Source: an uncultured Roseiflexaceae bacterium (GTDB lineage Bacteria > Chloroflexota > Chloroflexia > Chloroflexales > Roseiflexaceae). Taken from it: a DNA stretch of 64,000 bases. Of the stretch, positions 1-8,503 are shown in pieces; the stretch's first letter is position 1, and every line of letters begins with the position of its first letter. Position numbers and translations under genes: made by a program. The stretch lies in NCBI GenBank assembly GCA_937988885.1, contig CALKHR010000194.1, forward strand, positions 9,874 to 73,873. Direction: 5' to 3'. The notes under the pieces were generated by a model that made no database searches, had not been told where the DNA came from, and worked only from the letters and a program-made list of their open reading frames with translations.

Positions 1-1
1 C

Positions 2-859
2 ACACCGCTGCTCTCGATCATCACCTCGATCAGCTACGACCACATGCACATCTTGGGCAACACACTCACCCAAATCGCCAGCGACAAAGCGGGCATCTTC
101 AAGCCAGGCGTACCAGCCATCGTCAGCGCGCAGCACCCCGAAGCGCTCGCCGCCATCGTGCAGACGGCGAACGAGGTTGGCACACCGCTGTGGGTGGCCT
201 GCGCGCCCAATCAGCAAACGCTGCCGGAGTTCCCGCCCAACACGCAATTGCCGACCCTGTTCGACCCGTTCGAGCGATACCACGGCCCAACCGCCACCGC
301 GCTCCAAGGCGTCTTCCAGCACGAAAACGCCCGCCTCGCCACCGGCGCGGCCCTGCTGCTGCGCGACCAAGGACTGCCAATCACCGACCAAGCGATCGGC
401 GAAGGGCTCGCCAACGCGCAATGGCCCGGTCGAATGGAAGTGGTGCCTGGCACGCCAACCTTCGTACTCGACGGCGCGCACAACGGCGACTCCGCGCACA
501 AACTGCTGCAATCGCTGCGCGAAGCCTACCCCGGACGCAAACTCGTGCTCGTGCTCGGCACCTCGCAAGACAAAGACATCGCCCGCATCCTGAACGAACT
601 CGTGCCCGCCGCCGACGCACTAGTGCTGACGCGCTCGTGGCACCCGCGCGCCTGGGTGGACCTCGACGCGCTGGCCGAAAGAGCCCGCCCACTGCTGCGC
701 ACGCCCGAGACGCCGCTGCTCACCGAGGCCGACGTGCCCGAAGCGATCGCGCAGGCCCGCAGGCTCGCCAGCCCCGACGCGCTCATCTGCGTGACCGGAT
801 CGCTGTTCGTGGTGGCCGCCGCCCGCGAGATCCTGGGCCTCAGCAACGAAAAAGACTAA
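2..859 (+). CDS. folC: Folylpolyglutamate synthase / dihydrofolate synthase, C-terminal part (5' end outside window)
   Basis: This enzyme adds glutamate to folates, and in many bacteria also joins dihydropteroate to glutamate, in the cytoplasm. The reading frame is open from base 2, so the N-terminal P-loop half lies outside the window; about 285 residues are visible. Seen: the ISYDHMHILGNT and SDKAGIFKPG blocks typical of the central Mur-ligase-like domain, then the DGAHN motif that opens the C-terminal ligase domain, followed by the LVLGTSQDKD segment. The stop is at 857-859. A GC-rich hairpin follows. Family identity is firm; whether it is bifunctional cannot be told from this part. Confidence 0.93.
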   Translation, partial: TPLLSIITSISYDHMHILGNTLTQIASDKAGIFKPGVPAIVSAQHPEALAAIVQTANEVGTPLWVACAPNQQTLPEFPPNTQLPTLFDPFERYHGPTATALQGVFQHENARLATGAALLLRDQGLPITDQAIGEGLANAQWPGRMEVVPGTPTFVLDGAHNGDSAHKLLQSLREAYPGRKLVLVLGTSQDKDIARILNELVPAADALVLTRSWHPRAWVDLDALAERARPLLRTPETPLLTEADVPEAIAQARRLASPDALICVTGSLFVVAAAREILGLSNEKD

Positions 860-865
860 CGCAAC

Positions 866-901
866 GAGGGTGCAGCACGTCGCTCTACGTACTGCACCCT
901 C
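866..901 (+). terminator. Hairpin just after folC
   Basis: A ten-base perfect stem (866-875 with 892-901), continued inward by four more pairs, lies seven bases after the folC stop. There is no T-run after it, so it is either a weak intrinsic terminator or a 3'-end-protecting hairpin. Confidence 0.5.
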
Positions 902-1077
902 AACTCCACATTCTGACCACAAAGCCGCAGTTGGTCATTTGGTTTGAAGAAAAGCCCGTCCGATTCACGCGAGCACCGTCGTAGCGCAACAAGCGGGCCA
1001 ATCCGAGCGGCGCACTGGCGTGTCTCGGGGCACATCAACGCCCTGGCCCAACCATCATGGCCGTACTCGGGAATAGC

Positions 1078-1641
1078 TTATCGTTGGCGAAGTTCGCGGG
1101 GATAATCGGGGAGCAAGCCGCAATCCACCACCGCCCACAAACCCAGCAGAATCGCCTCGGCGGCATCGTGGCGCAGCGACGTGGGGCGCGCCGCACCCGA
1201 CCACGCGATCACGCGGCGGGCCAGCGTATCGGCCTGCGCCTTCGCTTGATGGCCGTTGCGCTGCTCGCGGGCATACAGCAGATCAGCGCGCCAACGCTCG
1301 GCGGAGAGCGCCCGCAACGCGATACCGCGCCGTTGCGCCTCGCGCTCCCATGGCAACAGCAACGCCCCACCGCCCTCGATGTACAGCCACGCCAGCGCAG
1401 CGTGCTCGTCGAGCAGAAATGCAGCACCACGCTTCAAGCGCTGCGCACTCCCGAAGTTGTGCGAACGGTACCACAGCAGCCGCCCATCGCCACCATAACC
1501 CGCTAAACCAGTGCGCAAGCCTAGATCCACCGCGAGCAGCGCAGTCTGCGGCGCAGGCGCAGGCTCAGGCGGCGCGTCATCCGGCACGCCGGGCAACATA
1601 GCATACATATCCCGCTGATCATCGGCATCGTAGGGCGGCAT
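1078..1641 (-). CDS. Small RuvC/RNase H-fold protein (putative resolvase-like nuclease)
   Basis: A 187-residue protein. After about 35 proline-rich, probably disordered residues comes a compact domain with the order of acidic motifs seen in RuvC-fold nucleases: AVDLGLRTG on the first strand, LYIEGGG on a later strand, and RHDAAEAILLG on the last helix. These give the Asp, Glu and Asp/Glu expected for two-metal catalysis. This is inference from motif order; overall identity to true RuvC is low. The ATG at 1641 was chosen because GAGG sits six bases upstream; an ATG at 1653 and a TTG at 1656 lie in the same frame without such a site. It stands alone, opposite in strand to folC. Function is unknown; Holliday-junction processing is one possibility. 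Confidence 0.6.
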   Translation of the reverse strand: MPPYDADDQRDMYAMLPGVPDDAPPEPAPAPQTALLAVDLGLRTGLAGYGGDGRLLWYRSHNFGSAQRLKRGAAFLLDEHAALAWLYIEGGGALLLPWEREAQRRGIALRALSAERWRADLLYAREQRNGHQAKAQADTLARRVIAWSGAARPTSLRHDAAEAILLGLWAVVDCGLLPDYPRELRQR

Positions 1642-1876
1642 ACCAATCCTCATCAAACATCAGGATCGCCTTGTTGTACCAAACATCCACCAATTACGCA
1701 ACAAGCATCATCACATGAATTTCCAACCATTTATTAACCAATTTTCATTCCTCAAACACAACAAAAAACGTAATTAACAAGAGAAATTTTACACTTATAC
1801 ACTTGATCATTCATTTAAACCTAGTTACACTCATCAACATGAGTGCCACATAGTTATCTCCGAACGATAGCAATGA

Positions 1877-2101
1877 CCTCACCAAAGTCGAACCATCTTT
1901 GCTGTAGAGAATAACCCCGCCTTCCTGAGCGATGTCGTTAGCATGCCGCTGCGTGTGATCAACGTGAGCAATCCCAGCAAACCCACCTTCGTCATCGGTT
2001 GGAATGCCAGTTGGAGGCCCAATAGAGTCGCCGCCCAGAACGGTAAGGTCTCTCTTGCCACGCTTGGCAAAGGCATTCAGGTGTTTAACTACCAGCCGTA
2101 A
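1877..2101 (+). pseudogene. Remnant of an LVIVD-repeat beta-propeller protein
   Basis: The plus strand has an open stretch ending at a TAA (2099-2101) that reads like the last blades of an LVIVD-repeat protein: LRVINVSNPSKPTFVIG followed by VSLATLGKGIQVFNYQP at the very C terminus. Upstream it is cut by stops in frame (a TGA at 1874-1876), the neighbouring frame carries further plausible sequence, and there is no start codon with a ribosome site. The 235 bases before it are AT-rich and hold nothing else I recognise. I read it as the 3' end of a degraded gene. A minus-strand frame across the same bases has no recognisable content. Confidence 0.5.
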
Positions 2102-2131
2102 CGCTTGGGGCAGAGACGCAGGGAACACACA

Positions 2132-2167
2132 AAAAGCCGACGATCAGCCCGCTGATCGTCGGCTTTT
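2132..2167. terminator. Bidirectional intrinsic terminator
   Basis: A perfect 17-base stem (2132-2148 with 2151-2167) has a two-base loop and is flanked by A4 on one side and T4 on the other. It lies between the LVIVD remnant and the end of clpS, and could stop transcription from either strand. Confidence 0.85.
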
Positions 2168-2183
2168 CGGACATTTCGGGCGA

Positions 2184-2513
2184 TTACGCGTCGGGTTCGA
2201 GGTAGAAACTCAAAGGGTATCCAGCCTCGCGCGCACGGCTCTGCGCATCGTACACGCGCTGTTTCGCCTCCTCAAACGGCAACACGCACACCAGCGCTCC
2301 GCCGGTATTGTGTGCCTCCAGCATCACATGGTAGGCCTTGTCGATCTCAAGCTCGAAGATCGTCAGCAGAATCAGCACGACAAACTCCATCGGCGTCACA
2401 TCATCGTTTTGGATGATCACGCGGTAGAGTCGTTCTAGCTCCTCATCGCTGACGACCACATACTCAACATCGACAGTTGTTTTGGGCTGTGCAACATCCA
2501 CGGTTTTTGTCAT
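2184..2513 (-). CDS. clpS: ATP-dependent Clp protease adaptor ClpS
   Basis: ClpS binds N-degron substrates and hands them to a Clp ATPase (ClpA or ClpC) for degradation by ClpP. The 109-residue product has about 30 mobile N-terminal residues and then the conserved core: VIIQNDDVTPMEFVV with the Asn-Asp-Asp that grips the substrate N terminus, the HNTGGALV block, and a C-terminal EEAKQRVYDAQ helix with YPLSF. The ATG at 2513 is used here; a GTG at 2540 in the same frame has AGGA seven bases upstream and would add nine residues. It is a single gene ending at a strong terminator. A Clp-type single-ring ATPase is encoded about 24 kb away. Confidence 0.93.
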   Translation of the reverse strand: MTKTVDVAQPKTTVDVEYVVVSDEELERLYRVIIQNDDVTPMEFVVLILLTIFELEIDKAYHVMLEAHNTGGALVCVLPFEEAKQRVYDAQSRAREAGYPLSFYLEPDA

Positions 2514-2593
2514 CGTGTTGAAGTTTCTCTCATGCACCACCGCTTTTTCCTACATCGATTCTAGATTCTACCAAGAACGAGTACCCATCGCAA

Positions 2594-3289
2594 CTACGAG
2601 GCACGCAACACCTGCACACCCTGCGCGCCCGCCACAAACGCCATCACCGCCATGCCCAGGAACAGGCCATGCTCAACCACACCCGGAATCGCCTTGATCG
2701 CGGCCCCGGTCGCCTCTGGATTCTCGATGGCTGAGAAATGACAATCGAGGATATAATTGTTCTCATCGGTGCGGTAGGGCTGCTGATCCGCGCCCATCCG
2801 TAACACCGGCTCACAACCCACATCGCGCAGGCGGCGAGTCACCAACGGCAAGCTGAGCGGGATCACCTCCACCGGCAACGGCGAGCGCGTGCCCAACTGC
2901 TTCACGATCTTCGTCTCATCGGCCATAATGATCAGACGATCCGTGCAGGTCTCCACGATCTTCTCGTACAACAGCGCGCCACCCAGGCCCTTGATCAGAT
3001 TCAGCTTCGGATCGATCTCATCGGCACCATCGAGCGCAATATCCAGCTTCGAATGCTGCTCTAGCGTCGCCAGCGGAATGCCCAACTCGCGCGCCAGCGT
3101 TCCCGCCGCAATCGATGTCGGCACACCCACGATGTCGCGCAATCGGCCATCGCGCAAGCGGGCCGCCAAGCCTTTCAACATATGCTTCGCGGTGGAACCA
3201 GTGCCGAGGCCCACCACCATACCACTCTCAATCAGGTCGAGTGCACGTTCAGCAGCTTGCTGCTTAAAGACTTCTAAATCGACTGTCAC
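2594..3289 (-). CDS. rpiA: Ribose-5-phosphate isomerase A
   Basis: Interconverts ribose 5-phosphate and ribulose 5-phosphate in the pentose phosphate pathway. The 231-residue length is normal for the family. Seen: VGLGTGSTAKHM near residue 27 (phosphate-binding loop), LDGADEID with the catalytic Asp residues, KGLGGALLYEKI, and KQLGTRSPLPVEVIP. The protein is complete. It is the second gene of a two-gene unit: its ATG lies only three bases after the stop of the upstream HAD phosphatase, so translation is probably coupled. Confidence is high. Confidence 0.96.
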   Translation of the reverse strand: MTVDLEVFKQQAAERALDLIESGMVVGLGTGSTAKHMLKGLAARLRDGRLRDIVGVPTSIAAGTLARELGIPLATLEQHSKLDIALDGADEIDPKLNLIKGLGGALLYEKIVETCTDRLIIMADETKIVKQLGTRSPLPVEVIPLSLPLVTRRLRDVGCEPVLRMGADQQPYRTDENNYILDCHFSAIENPEATGAAIKAIPGVVEHGLFLGMAVMAFVAGAQGVQVLRAS

Positions 3290-3292
3290 AGC

Positions 3293-4093
3293 TCAAACTC
3301 CCTCGACGAGCTGATACAGCCCTTCGATCACATAGGTTGGTTGAATGCCCAATGTCTCGATCATCTCGCGCGTCGATGCGCCAGTCAACGTCAACGCCGT
3401 CGCCATTCCGGCGGCGTTGCCCATCGCAATATCGGTCTCCAAGCGGTCGCCCGTCATCAGACAGCGCTCCAAGGGCAACTGAATGATCTCGGCCACCGCC
3501 TGCGCCATAATCGGTGATGGCTTGCCGACCACCACCTCGATCTTGGTATTGGTACACGCCTCGATGGCGGCGATGATCGCCGCAGCATCTGGTTCGCCGC
3601 CACCGGGCACCGGGCAATAGCGATCGGCATTGGTGGCGATCAGGCGCGCCCCCGCCCGAATCGCATCGAACGCGATCTGCAGTTTGCGGTACTCGAAGGT
3701 GCGGTCGAACGACGCGATCACAAACTCGATCTCGCCGGCTCGCTCGGTCAATTGAAAGCCCGCCGCCGTCAACTCGTCCTTCAAGGGCTGCTCGCCCACC
3801 ACAAACACCTTGCTCCCGGGCGCCTCGCGCAGCAGCCACTGCACCAGCACAATCGCCGAGTTGATGATCTCGTGCGCGGGTGTGGGCAGGCCCAACCGCT
3901 CCAGGCGCTTCACGTACTGCTCGCGGGTGTGCGTCGGATTGTTCGACAAAAACACCACGCGGCGGCCCAACGCCCGCAACCGCTGAATCGTCTCCCCAGC
4001 CCCAGGCAACAACGCCTCGCCCAAATACACGGTCCCATCCAGATCAAAAATATACCCATCAAACAGCGGAATAGTCTGAGCGCTTTTCTGCAT
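3293..4093 (-). CDS. HAD-superfamily IIA sugar phosphatase (NagD-like)
   Basis: A 266-residue HAD hydrolase with all four motifs: FDLDGTVYLGE (nucleophile and acid Asp), LSNNPTHT, the lysine of VGKPSPIM, and MTGDRLETDI (metal Asp). The C2B-type cap between motifs II and III and the NNPTHT block place it in the NagD/4-nitrophenylphosphatase group, which dephosphorylates sugar or nucleotide monophosphates. The exact substrate cannot be read. It is the first gene of an operon with rpiA, which suggests a pentose-phosphate or metabolite-repair role (inference). An eight-base inverted repeat lies 23 bases upstream of the start. Confidence 0.9.
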   Translation of the reverse strand: MQKSAQTIPLFDGYIFDLDGTVYLGEALLPGAGETIQRLRALGRRVVFLSNNPTHTREQYVKRLERLGLPTPAHEIINSAIVLVQWLLREAPGSKVFVVGEQPLKDELTAAGFQLTERAGEIEFVIASFDRTFEYRKLQIAFDAIRAGARLIATNADRYCPVPGGGEPDAAAIIAAIEACTNTKIEVVVGKPSPIMAQAVAEIIQLPLERCLMTGDRLETDIAMGNAAGMATALTLTGASTREMIETLGIQPTYVIEGLYQLVEGV

Positions 4094-4116
4094 AACGACA
4101 CCATAGTCTCATCGCA

Positions 4117-4137
4117 CACGCAACGATGTGTTGCGTG
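4117..4137. promoter_or_regulatory. Inverted repeat upstream of the nagD-like/rpiA operon
   Basis: Perfect eight-base arms (4117-4124 and 4130-4137) separated by five bases lie 23-44 bases before the first start codon of the operon. The size and place fit a repressor operator, but no regulator is assigned. Confidence 0.4.
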
Positions 4138-4207
4138 GTGTGATTGTAGCATGTTCCGCGCCGTTGGGTGCGTGCGAACAATGACAAACAGGGTGATGAA
4201 ACACTGA

Positions 4208-4229
4208 ACGCATGGCCTGAGCCATGCGT
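4208..4229. terminator. Hairpin after the HTH-STAND gene
   Basis: A nine-base perfect stem (4208-4216 with 4221-4229) with a four-base loop follows the stop of the HTH-STAND gene, which reads leftward. No T-run is present on either side, so terminator function is uncertain. Confidence 0.4.
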
Positions 4230-4269
4230 CCAATACCTGCGCCTCGTGGGCTTCAACTTCGTGTTTCCG

Positions 4270-6333
4270 TTACGATTCGTGAGGGTTTTGCCCAAGCATA
4301 CGCACCAGTGGGGCGGGGGCGTTCAGCGGATCGCGCAACGCCTGCTGCAGCAACTCCAACTCAGCCGCAAGTTGATGGGCCAGCGGATCGTCGCTCTGGC
4401 CGTGCAGGTAATTGGCACTGTTTTGGAGCACCTCACGAACCCGCGCCAACAGAGCGGCCTGATCCAGGATCGGCCCCTGCACCGTTGGAGCGACCGGCTC
4501 GGGCTGCGGCGCGTCGCGCACCTGCTCATCGAAACTCAGTGCCAACGCCGCCACCTGCTCGCGCAGCGCAACATCCTCGCGCAACAGCGCAGCCGCCGCC
4601 AAACGCAGCGCGCCGAAGCAGGCCACCGCCGAGCGATTCACGATCAGCACTGCCCGACGGCGCAACGTACTAAACGTGGCAAGCGGAATACCGAGCGCCT
4701 CGCACACCTGCGCGGCCTGCATGGCCCACGGGCGCGGGTAGAGCGCGTAGGCTGCTGCCGTTAGGCGTTGCTCATCGGCGCTCAGGCGCTGCCAAATCGC
4801 CTCGTTGGTCCACGTCTCGACCTCGTCGGCCCAATCCTGCGGGTTCACCAGATCGCCGGAGCGGCGGTACAGCGCCACCACCATTTGCAACAGCGCAGGA
4901 AGGCCACCCGTCGCATCGTAGAGCGACCACCATTGATCGGGCGGCAGGGTCGGCGCGCCCACCCACAGCAAGCGCGCATCTTGCTCGCTCAAGCCCAACA
5001 ACGGCGGCTCGTTCAGCGATTCGATCTGGCGGCGGCCCACCAGCAGCAGGCGGGTCGCATTGCTCACCACAAGCTCGGCCAGCGTGTCGAACAACAACTC
5101 GGCCTCATCGTGGTCCACCCGATGCACATCATCGAGCACCACCACCGCCGGACGCGCCAGCAAGCGGTCGTAGAGCAGCGCCAACAACTCGCGTGGCTCG
5201 TACTCCTCGGGTGGCGTCGAGCGCATCGTCTGCCAGAGCAGTTCGTCGCCATGCGCGGCCAGCGCCTTGGCGAGGCCACGGATAATGCCGATTTGGGTGG
5301 CATCGGGGCCAGCGTTGCAGATATGCCAGAGGATCGTCTGGCCGTAGCGTGCGCCCTCAGCGGCGAGTTCAGCGGCGAGCGCCGTCTTGCCGCTGCCAGG
5401 CAATCCCCAGATATGTGCAATCCCCTCGTTCTGGAGCCGCCAGGCGTAGTAGGCTTCCTCATCGCGCCGCCCGACGAATCCGGGTGTGCGGGGCAGGCGT
5501 TGGCTCGCCAAGGCGAGCGGAGCTTCGAGCCGTTCGCTGATGATTTGGGGCAGCAGAGCGCAGATCGTGTTGATACCCTGGCGTTTCGCGCGGCTGTAGG
5601 TGCTCGCACTGAGCGCCAGATCTTCCTCCAGATCGGCGCGGCGCTGGCCTGCCTCGTACTCGCCAGTGCAGATCAGGTAGGGCCACCAACTACGATCCAC
5701 CACCGACACCGCACCGGGTGGGCGCAACTGGTCGAGCGCATCACGAATGGCTTGCTGCAACAGCACACCACGCATCAGGGGCTCTTCTTCATCGGGGATC
5801 AAGTGCCGAGCTAATTCGCTCTCGCCCAACTGCAGCGGGGGATCTTCGGCCAGGAGCGGCAGCGCCGAGCGCAACAGCCCGCGCAAGCTATCCGGCGCGT
5901 CGTCGTCGTCCTCCTCCTGCTCTTGCTCCTCCGCATTACGGAGCCGCGCCAGAATACGGTAGGCAGTGCGACGGCTGAGCGATGCGCCCTGTTCGCCCAG
6001 TAACTCTTGCGCCAAATGCCATAGCCGATCGCCGCCGGCATTTGGCTCCTGAGCCATTGCAGCGATCAACGCTTGCTCGGCTGGCGATTCTTTGCGTTGC
6101 CGACCACCACGCCGCGAGCGTAGCGCCTCTAGACCACCTTCGGCGTAGCTATGCAACACGTTACGCACAGTACGCTCGGAAAGTTGGTGCAGTTCAGCGG
6201 CCTCACGCTGAGTCATCTCCTCATGCAACACCGCGTGCACCAACCGATAGCGCCGTATGCCATCGCTGTCGTCGCCAAAATATTTGATGAGGTCTTCTTC
6301 CGATAAGGTAGGCAGGGCTGGTAGGGCTTGCAT
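4270..6333 (-). CDS. Transposase-type helix-turn-helix fused to a STAND (NB-ARC-like) ATPase
   Basis: A 687-residue multidomain protein. Residues about 15-130 form an insertion-sequence-style HTH/Homeodomain-like module (TQREAAELHQLSERTVRNVLHSYAEGGLEALRSR, followed by a second HTH around LSRRTAYRILARLR). An acidic hinge (EEQEQEEDDDDAP) follows. From about residue 320 there is an NTPase: Walker A GLPGSGKTAL, Walker B AVVVLDDVHRV, a sensor-like LLLVGRR, then a helical region. This order suggests an ATP-gated signal-sensing transcription regulator rather than a transposase: the DDE catalytic domain is absent. The start ATG follows AAGGGGGC at a good distance. No neighbour suggests a target or ligand. 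Confidence 0.75.
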   Translation of the reverse strand: MQALPALPTLSEEDLIKYFGDDSDGIRRYRLVHAVLHEEMTQREAAELHQLSERTVRNVLHSYAEGGLEALRSRRGGRQRKESPAEQALIAAMAQEPNAGGDRLWHLAQELLGEQGASLSRRTAYRILARLRNAEEQEQEEDDDDAPDSLRGLLRSALPLLAEDPPLQLGESELARHLIPDEEEPLMRGVLLQQAIRDALDQLRPPGAVSVVDRSWWPYLICTGEYEAGQRRADLEEDLALSASTYSRAKRQGINTICALLPQIISERLEAPLALASQRLPRTPGFVGRRDEEAYYAWRLQNEGIAHIWGLPGSGKTALAAELAAEGARYGQTILWHICNAGPDATQIGIIRGLAKALAAHGDELLWQTMRSTPPEEYEPRELLALLYDRLLARPAVVVLDDVHRVDHDEAELLFDTLAELVVSNATRLLLVGRRQIESLNEPPLLGLSEQDARLLWVGAPTLPPDQWWSLYDATGGLPALLQMVVALYRRSGDLVNPQDWADEVETWTNEAIWQRLSADEQRLTAAAYALYPRPWAMQAAQVCEALGIPLATFSTLRRRAVLIVNRSAVACFGALRLAAAALLREDVALREQVAALALSFDEQVRDAPQPEPVAPTVQGPILDQAALLARVREVLQNSANYLHGQSDDPLAHQLAAELELLQQALRDPLNAPAPLVRMLGQNPHES

Positions 6334-6624
6334 TATTTGCCCCCTTCACATGTTGGCATCATCAGAAAACCTTGTTCAACAACAACGCGATTGCAGCTAT
6401 GAACTATTCGAAACACTGATAAAACGCACAAATAAGCCGCCGAGAAGGAACTTCACCGTTCCTTGCAACGCCGCTCAGTAGCCTAGCATACGCCGAACAT
6501 TACCGCAAGCAGGAATAGCCTCGTGAATAGCACTTAGGGGGAACTGTAAACAAGCTGTCATTTTTGGAAGCGACAACTTCTCAGATAGATCTCTCCAGAA
6601 AGCCAAATACGCCACGCTAGTATA

Positions 6625-8226
6625 TCACACACCAACCATCACGCGGCCACGCAGACGCGCCGGGATGTTGTGCCCAAGCAAGGTCAACAAGGTTGGCACC
6701 ACATCGGCCAGCATCGCATCGTCGAGTTGGCGCCCACCACCAAGGTTATGCGGATCATAGAGCACCATAAAGCCATACGGCGTCTCTACAGCTGCATCCA
6801 TCTGCACGGAGCGCGCATCGCACCACACGTCGCCGCGCCCCACCTGCGCTGTAACGCGCCAGCCGGGCCGATTATACGCCACCAACAGATCGGGCGCAAC
6901 GCCTTGCAGGCTAGGGAACAGCAACTCGGGGCGCTGCACCTGCAGCACACGCTCACCAGTGGGGTCGGTCAGCCCCTGCAACCGCTCGATCAACTCGCGG
7001 CGCACCTGCTCAACCTGTTCCTGCGCGATCGTGCCCTGCGGCTCGCGACCAGCCACATTCAGATAGATCGCGCCGTTATCGTCGGCCCAAGCGCGCGTGC
7101 GCGCCCAATCGACCGACGCTAGAGCCAGTTCGCCAGGCTGTTGCGGAGGTGTGTGAAGGACCAGATCGCCCTGCTCGATCAACCACTCGTTCAGCGCAAA
7201 CTCGCCCAACAACGACCGCACGCCGCCCGGCGACACAACCGCGACGATCGTGTCGTCATCGACCAACTCCAGCAACTCGAACAGTTGATCATCGACGAAG
7301 CGGTAGAACGAGCCGATCGTGCCTGCGAATGGATGCTCCTCGGTGTAGCGGGGGTGGCTGCTATCGAACGAATCCCACAGCAAGCGCTGGATCGTGGCAA
7401 TGCCATCGATCGCCACCACAAAACAGTCGTAGCTATCGCGGGCCAACAGGCGGCGTGCCAGCATAAACTGTTGTTCGGCGCGAGTATACACCTGCTGAAT
7501 GGCACGATCGAGCTCCTGCGTATCGCTGGGCAAAAACTGCGCGGGCACACCGGGTGAAAGCGACGTATCGCCCAACCACGTGTGCACCTGTTGAGCCAGT
7601 TTCCCAGGGAACGTCGAGGGAGCGCCATCCGAAAGGGGTGTATCGCCGATCAGGTAGCCATGCACAGTTGGGGCGGGCGTCGTGGCGGGCGCGCCGATCA
7701 CACCGATCAGCTTGTTGTTCACGCCTAGCAGATCCCAAATGCGGGGATCACGCACCATACGGTTATCGACCACAACGGGCTGCGTATAGCTATGATTCAC
7801 ACGGCGATGCTGACCGTACACGCCCAGTTGCCCGGCATCCAAGCCACTAAACACGCTAAGCCAGTTGGGCAGGCCGACGGTAGCGGGAGGCGCGAGCAGT
7901 CGACTCCATGCGCCGCGATCAAGCAGCAGATCGAAGGTGCGCAACTCTTTGCGCCACGCATTCAGCACCAAATCGGGAGAAGCGCCTTGCAGTGCAATGA
8001 GCAATAGACGACGAGGACGACCATCGCCGCCGCCTCCACCAGTGTGTATCACGGCCTGTGAGGAAGCGCCCACCTCGCGTGCGAGCTCTGAGCTAGATTC
8101 TTCGGCTGCACTTTGCTGTATTTGCTCGCGCTGTGCAGCTTTTACATCAACCTCAGCGTTACGGGCCTTTTGATCCTGGTCAACATCGACGGCGTGTTCG
8201 TTCGTATCCAACTCAGCGGCACACAC
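6625..8226 (-). CDS. Alkaline-phosphatase-superfamily (type I phosphodiesterase) homologue lacking catalytic residues
   Basis: A 533-residue protein. The first 70 residues are polar and low in complexity. After that the fold of type I phosphodiesterase/phosphopyruvate-mutase-like enzymes is clear: strand RLLLIALQGASPD, WSRLLAPPATVGLPNWLSVFSG, IWDLLGVNNKLIGVIG, WDSFDSSHPRY, FYRFVDDQLFELLE and FALNEWLIEQG. However, positions that normally bind metals or attack phosphate are changed: Asp to Gln80, nucleophile Thr to Gly118, the Asp and His of the DxxQH block to Ala277 and Arg281, and the DH of VSDHG to Pro333-Gly334. I infer a non-catalytic relative, perhaps a binding or scaffold protein. GTG start with AGGAG nine bases upstream. 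Confidence 0.72.
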   Translation of the reverse strand: MCAAELDTNEHAVDVDQDQKARNAEVDVKAAQREQIQQSAAEESSSELAREVGASSQAVIHTGGGGGDGRPRRLLLIALQGASPDLVLNAWRKELRTFDLLLDRGAWSRLLAPPATVGLPNWLSVFSGLDAGQLGVYGQHRRVNHSYTQPVVVDNRMVRDPRIWDLLGVNNKLIGVIGAPATTPAPTVHGYLIGDTPLSDGAPSTFPGKLAQQVHTWLGDTSLSPGVPAQFLPSDTQELDRAIQQVYTRAEQQFMLARRLLARDSYDCFVVAIDGIATIQRLLWDSFDSSHPRYTEEHPFAGTIGSFYRFVDDQLFELLELVDDDTIVAVVSPGGVRSLLGEFALNEWLIEQGDLVLHTPPQQPGELALASVDWARTRAWADDNGAIYLNVAGREPQGTIAQEQVEQVRRELIERLQGLTDPTGERVLQVQRPELLFPSLQGVAPDLLVAYNRPGWRVTAQVGRGDVWCDARSVQMDAAVETPYGFMVLYDPHNLGGGRQLDDAMLADVVPTLLTLLGHNIPARLRGRVMVGV

Positions 8227-8447
8227 TACCAGTCTCTCCTGGTCTAAACCACCATTGGTGAGCCTATCTCAAGGCAAACCTTTTGCGATTTCAGGCATAT
8301 CAATGCCAATTAAGAATATCGTTTGGGAACGAGCGGATAGACTCTTTTGAACAAATTAACTCTACCAGTATCTGCGCGAAAACGCAATAGTTTCAAGCGA
8401 TCAAAACAGAGTGAGATCATCATCGCTGGTTGTTTATTCAATAGCGG

Positions 8448-8453
8448 TATAAT
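8448..8453 (+). promoter_or_regulatory. Consensus -10 box upstream of the BrkB-family gene
   Basis: A TATAAT hexamer lies 50 bases before the chosen start codon. No convincing -35 hexamer is seen at 16-18 bases, so the promoter may depend on an activator or on other contacts. Confidence 0.4.
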
Positions 8454-8503
8454 TCTTGCACCAATTCAATAGTTCCACATTTGTATGCATTTGGAGCGCA
8501 TCA

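Noticed and set aside
1811..2128. A 105-codon minus-strand frame after the RuvC-fold gene
   Set aside because: The opposite strand shows LVIVD-like sequence, which explains the region better.
4206..4230. Strong intrinsic terminator after the HTH-STAND gene
   Set aside because: The stem is good but no T-run follows in either direction, so it is listed only with low confidence.
4768..5814. A 348-codon open frame on the plus strand opposite the HTH-STAND gene
   Set aside because: It mirrors the codon pattern of the minus-strand gene, has no ribosome site and no recognisable domain; the minus strand has clear Walker motifs.
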